Shown: one piece after another, positions 6,570 through 8,022 of the stretch | How the letters are laid out: every line of letters begins with the position of its first letter | Position numbering within the stretch: position 1 is the first letter of the stretch | Source: DAOPKN01 sp035391225 | GTDB taxonomy: Bacteria; Thermotogota; Thermotogae; MWEM01 | Assembly: GCA_035391225.1 (NCBI GenBank) | Contig: DAOPKN010000087.1 | Span: 1-8,022, forward strand | DNA length: 8,022 nucleotides | Direction of reading: 5' to 3' | Notes under the pieces: model-generated | Told to the model about the DNA's origin: nothing | Database searches by the model: none | What the model saw: the letters and a program-made list of their open reading frames with translations, nothing else | Made by a program: the position numbers and the translations under genes

Positions 6570-6598
6570 CTGATTTGGTTAACGCTTTATGATAGAAT
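6570..6598 (+). promoter_or_regulatory. Candidate extended -10 promoter for the FGE-like gene
   Basis: TAGAAT (6593-6598) is preceded by TGA, giving TGATAGAAT (6590-6598), an extended -10. A weak -35-like CTGATT (6570-6575) lies 17 bp upstream. The site is 26 bp after the chaperone terminator, marking a new transcription unit. The predicted leader to ATG 6683 is about 78 nt. Confidence 0.5.
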
Positions 6599-6682
6599 GA
6601 ATCGGAACCATTTGTGCGAAGTCCGGGATGGATAGAAAATACCTGGGGGGGTAATTCCATGGAGGGAAAGAGGGGGAGAAAA

Positions 6683-7771
6683 ATGAGAAAGTTCTTGTTG
6701 CTTGTGAGTTTGGCTTTCGTTGGGGTCCTGGCCTTGGGAAGCACTCCGGAATCCTTGGATAAGGCCTTGATGGACATGGTGATCGATAGCAACCTGCCCT
6801 ACGTGAAAATGCTTCTTGATCTTGGGGCCGATGTGGACGCGGCGACACGAGACGGGATGCGCCCCTTTTACTACGCCGCGTTGGCAGGCGACAAGGCCAT
6901 GATGGAATTGCTGCAAAAGTACCTTGCGGAGGACTTCAAAAAGTGGAAGTTCAAGGACCCGTACACGTTCCCAAAGCTCGGGAGTACCCCTGAGGGGATG
7001 GTGCTGTTGTATGGGGGTCTCTTCGTGATGGGGAACACCCGGAAGGACCGCGAGGGGGGCTACGACGAAATCGTGCATCCCGTGATGTTGAGCTACGACT
7101 ACCTCATTGGTAGAACCGAGGTTACCTTCGAAGACTACGACGTTTTTTGCCGCGCAACGGGTTACCCCAAACCGGATGACCTGGGATGGGGGAGATCCAA
7201 TCGCCCTGTGATCAACGTGAGCTGGTTCGATGCCATCGCTTTTTGCAATTGGCTGAGCGAACGCCACGGTTTGGCGCCGGCCTACGACGACATGGGAAAC
7301 CTTTTGGATGCCAGGGGACATTTCACCGACGATATCACCCAGGTGGAAGGCTACCGTCTTCCCACCGAGGCGGAATGGGAATATGCAGCGCGAGGCGGGC
7401 ATCATGATATCTGGCTTGGAGAGGAACAAAACGATTTCAAGTTCGCGGGGAGCGATGATCCTTTCAGCGCGGCTTTTTTCGATGTACTCCCGGGAAAAAC
7501 CCGCCCAGTGGGGATCAAGCAACCCTGTGAAGCCGGTTTGTACGATATGACGGGCAACGTTTGGGAATGGTGCCATGACCGGTACCGGAGCGATGCCTAT
7601 TCCCACTACCTACACATCGATCCCATCGGTGCGCTTACCGGCTACCCCCGGGTCATTCGTGGGGGAAGCTGGCATTGCAAACCCATCTTCTGCCGCATCG
7701 CTTTCCGGGGAAAACTGAGCCCGGGTTTTTCGCTGGCCGATGTTGGCTTCCGCATCGCACGAACCTACTAA
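6683..7771 (+). CDS. Exported ankyrin-like / FGE-sulfatase domain protein
   Basis: This 362-residue protein is predicted to be exported. Residues 1-20 (MRKF, then a hydrophobic core ending ALGS) are a signal peptide. Residues about 25-90 hold one to two ankyrin-like helical units, with VKMLLDLGADVDAATRDG the clearest. Residues about 103-362 are an FGE-sulfatase (SUMF1/EgtB/PvdO) domain: GMVLLYGGLFVMGN, GRTEVTFEDY, NVSWFDAIAFCNWLS, YRLPTEAEWEYAARGG, LYDMTGNVWEW, RVIRGGSW and GFRIAR. Cys332 and Cys337 (GGSWHCKPIFC) match in spacing the copper-binding cysteine pair of formylglycine-generating enzymes, so an oxidase activity is possible. Most family members in bacteria are not FGEs, and no sulfatase is in view. 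The ATG at 6683 is chosen because the protein then aligns from its first residue with the downstream paralogue. ATG 6659 (SD in 6645-6651) would add eight mostly polar residues and is also plausible. GGGGGAG (6672-6678) is the SD for 6683, with a short 4 nt spacer. Confidence 0.87.
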   Translation: MRKFLLLVSLAFVGVLALGSTPESLDKALMDMVIDSNLPYVKMLLDLGADVDAATRDGMRPFYYAALAGDKAMMELLQKYLAEDFKKWKFKDPYTFPKLGSTPEGMVLLYGGLFVMGNTRKDREGGYDEIVHPVMLSYDYLIGRTEVTFEDYDVFCRATGYPKPDDLGWGRSNRPVINVSWFDAIAFCNWLSERHGLAPAYDDMGNLLDARGHFTDDITQVEGYRLPTEAEWEYAARGGHHDIWLGEEQNDFKFAGSDDPFSAAFFDVLPGKTRPVGIKQPCEAGLYDMTGNVWEWCHDRYRSDAYSHYLHIDPIGALTGYPRVIRGGSWHCKPIFCRIAFRGKLSPGFSLADVGFRIARTY

Positions 7772-7858
7772 GAGACCAAGCTGCGGAAATGGGCATTTTT
7801 GATGGTATGTGGAAGTGTGGGACTTCACGAAAACGACTCTTCAAAAAGGAGGAAAAGC

Positions 7859-8022
7859 ATGAAACGATTGGTAATTGTTGTTTTGGTTCTTGCGCTGGCA
7901 GTGGTTGGAATGGCCAAAACCCTGGAGGAAGCCTTGGTAACCGCCGTGGAAAATGGACAGGTGGAACATGTGAAGATGTTGCTGGAACTGGGGGCTGACA
8001 TTGACGCAGCTGCACCAGATGG
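7859..8022 (+). CDS. Exported ankyrin-like protein, paralogue of the gene before it (3' end cut)
   Basis: Fifty-four codons and two bases are inside the window. Residues 1-19 (MKRL, a hydrophobic core, then VVGMA) are a signal peptide with likely cleavage after Ala19. TLEEAL and VKMLLELGADIDAAAPDG follow. The upstream protein has SLDKAL and VKMLLDLGADVDAATRDG at nearly the same distance from its start, differing by a three-residue indel, so the two genes are tandem paralogues. AAGGAGG (7846-7852) lies 6 nt before the ATG. The 87 bp spacer from the preceding stop contains no convincing terminator or promoter, so co-transcription is likely. Whether this copy also carries an FGE-sulfatase domain cannot be seen. 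Confidence 0.85.
   Translation, partial: MKRLVIVVLVLALAVVGMAKTLEEALVTAVENGQVEHVKMLLELGADIDAAAPD

Noticed and set aside
4978..6792. Long minus-strand open frame, about 600 codons
   Set aside because: It mirrors the AAA+ gene, passes through the N run and the terminator, and shows no family motif.
7787..7800. AAAT/ATTT hairpin with T run after the FGE-like gene as a terminator
   Set aside because: It has only four A-T pairs, too weak for an intrinsic terminator.
7675..7998. Plus-strand open frame covering the end of the FGE-like gene and the start of the last gene
   Set aside because: It is a shadow frame. It crosses the TAA of the FGE-like gene and the strong SD at 7846-7852 out of frame.

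Overview
The window is one 8 kb piece of a bacterial scaffold. It contains two runs of exactly 100 N (2523-2622 and 6314-6413), which look like fixed-size assembly gaps. Intact or nearly intact genes all read rightward, are tightly packed and have strong purine-rich Shine-Dalgarno (SD) sites. I see no ribosomal RNA, tRNA, CRISPR array or transposase. The sequence does not name a taxon. The exported proteins and the covalent-flavin-type protein are compatible with many bacteria, including anaerobes, but that is inference only.

Layout. Positions 1-113 are ambiguous. A good rightward intrinsic terminator (77-113) lies next to a near-perfect SD on the opposite strand (41-50). From 114 to about 427 I find no credible gene, only a row of small hairpins (359-407). 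A candidate extended -10 promoter (450-458) precedes a small membrane-anchored FMN-binding protein (507-905). A 113 bp spacer carrying two GTAC palindromes follows.

The main block (1019-6483) is a three-gene chaperone-like cluster. The first gene encodes a 468-residue protein with a J-domain-like N-terminus that lacks the HPD motif and with a C-terminal membrane hairpin. The second encodes an atypical Hsp70 of about 850 residues, with a beta-rich insertion between the ATPase and substrate-binding parts and a long helical C-terminus. The third encodes a ClpA/ClpB-like AAA+ protein with a Clp N-domain and the first AAA+ module. The gene order suggests a dedicated, perhaps membrane-tethered, J-like/Hsp70/unfoldase system. 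It ends at an intrinsic terminator (6517-6543).

A second unit then starts, with its own candidate extended -10 promoter (6590-6598). Its first gene encodes an exported protein with a short ankyrin-like segment and a full formylglycine-generating-enzyme (FGE)-sulfatase domain, which keeps the two cysteines of true FGEs at the right spacing. It is followed by a truncated paralogue that starts with the same signal peptide and ankyrin arrangement and runs off the right edge.

Both gaps fall inside chaperone genes. The Hsp70 gap creates a false frame change. By alignment with DnaK the missing part is only about a dozen codons. The AAA+ gap may hide anything from a few codons to a second ATPase domain.
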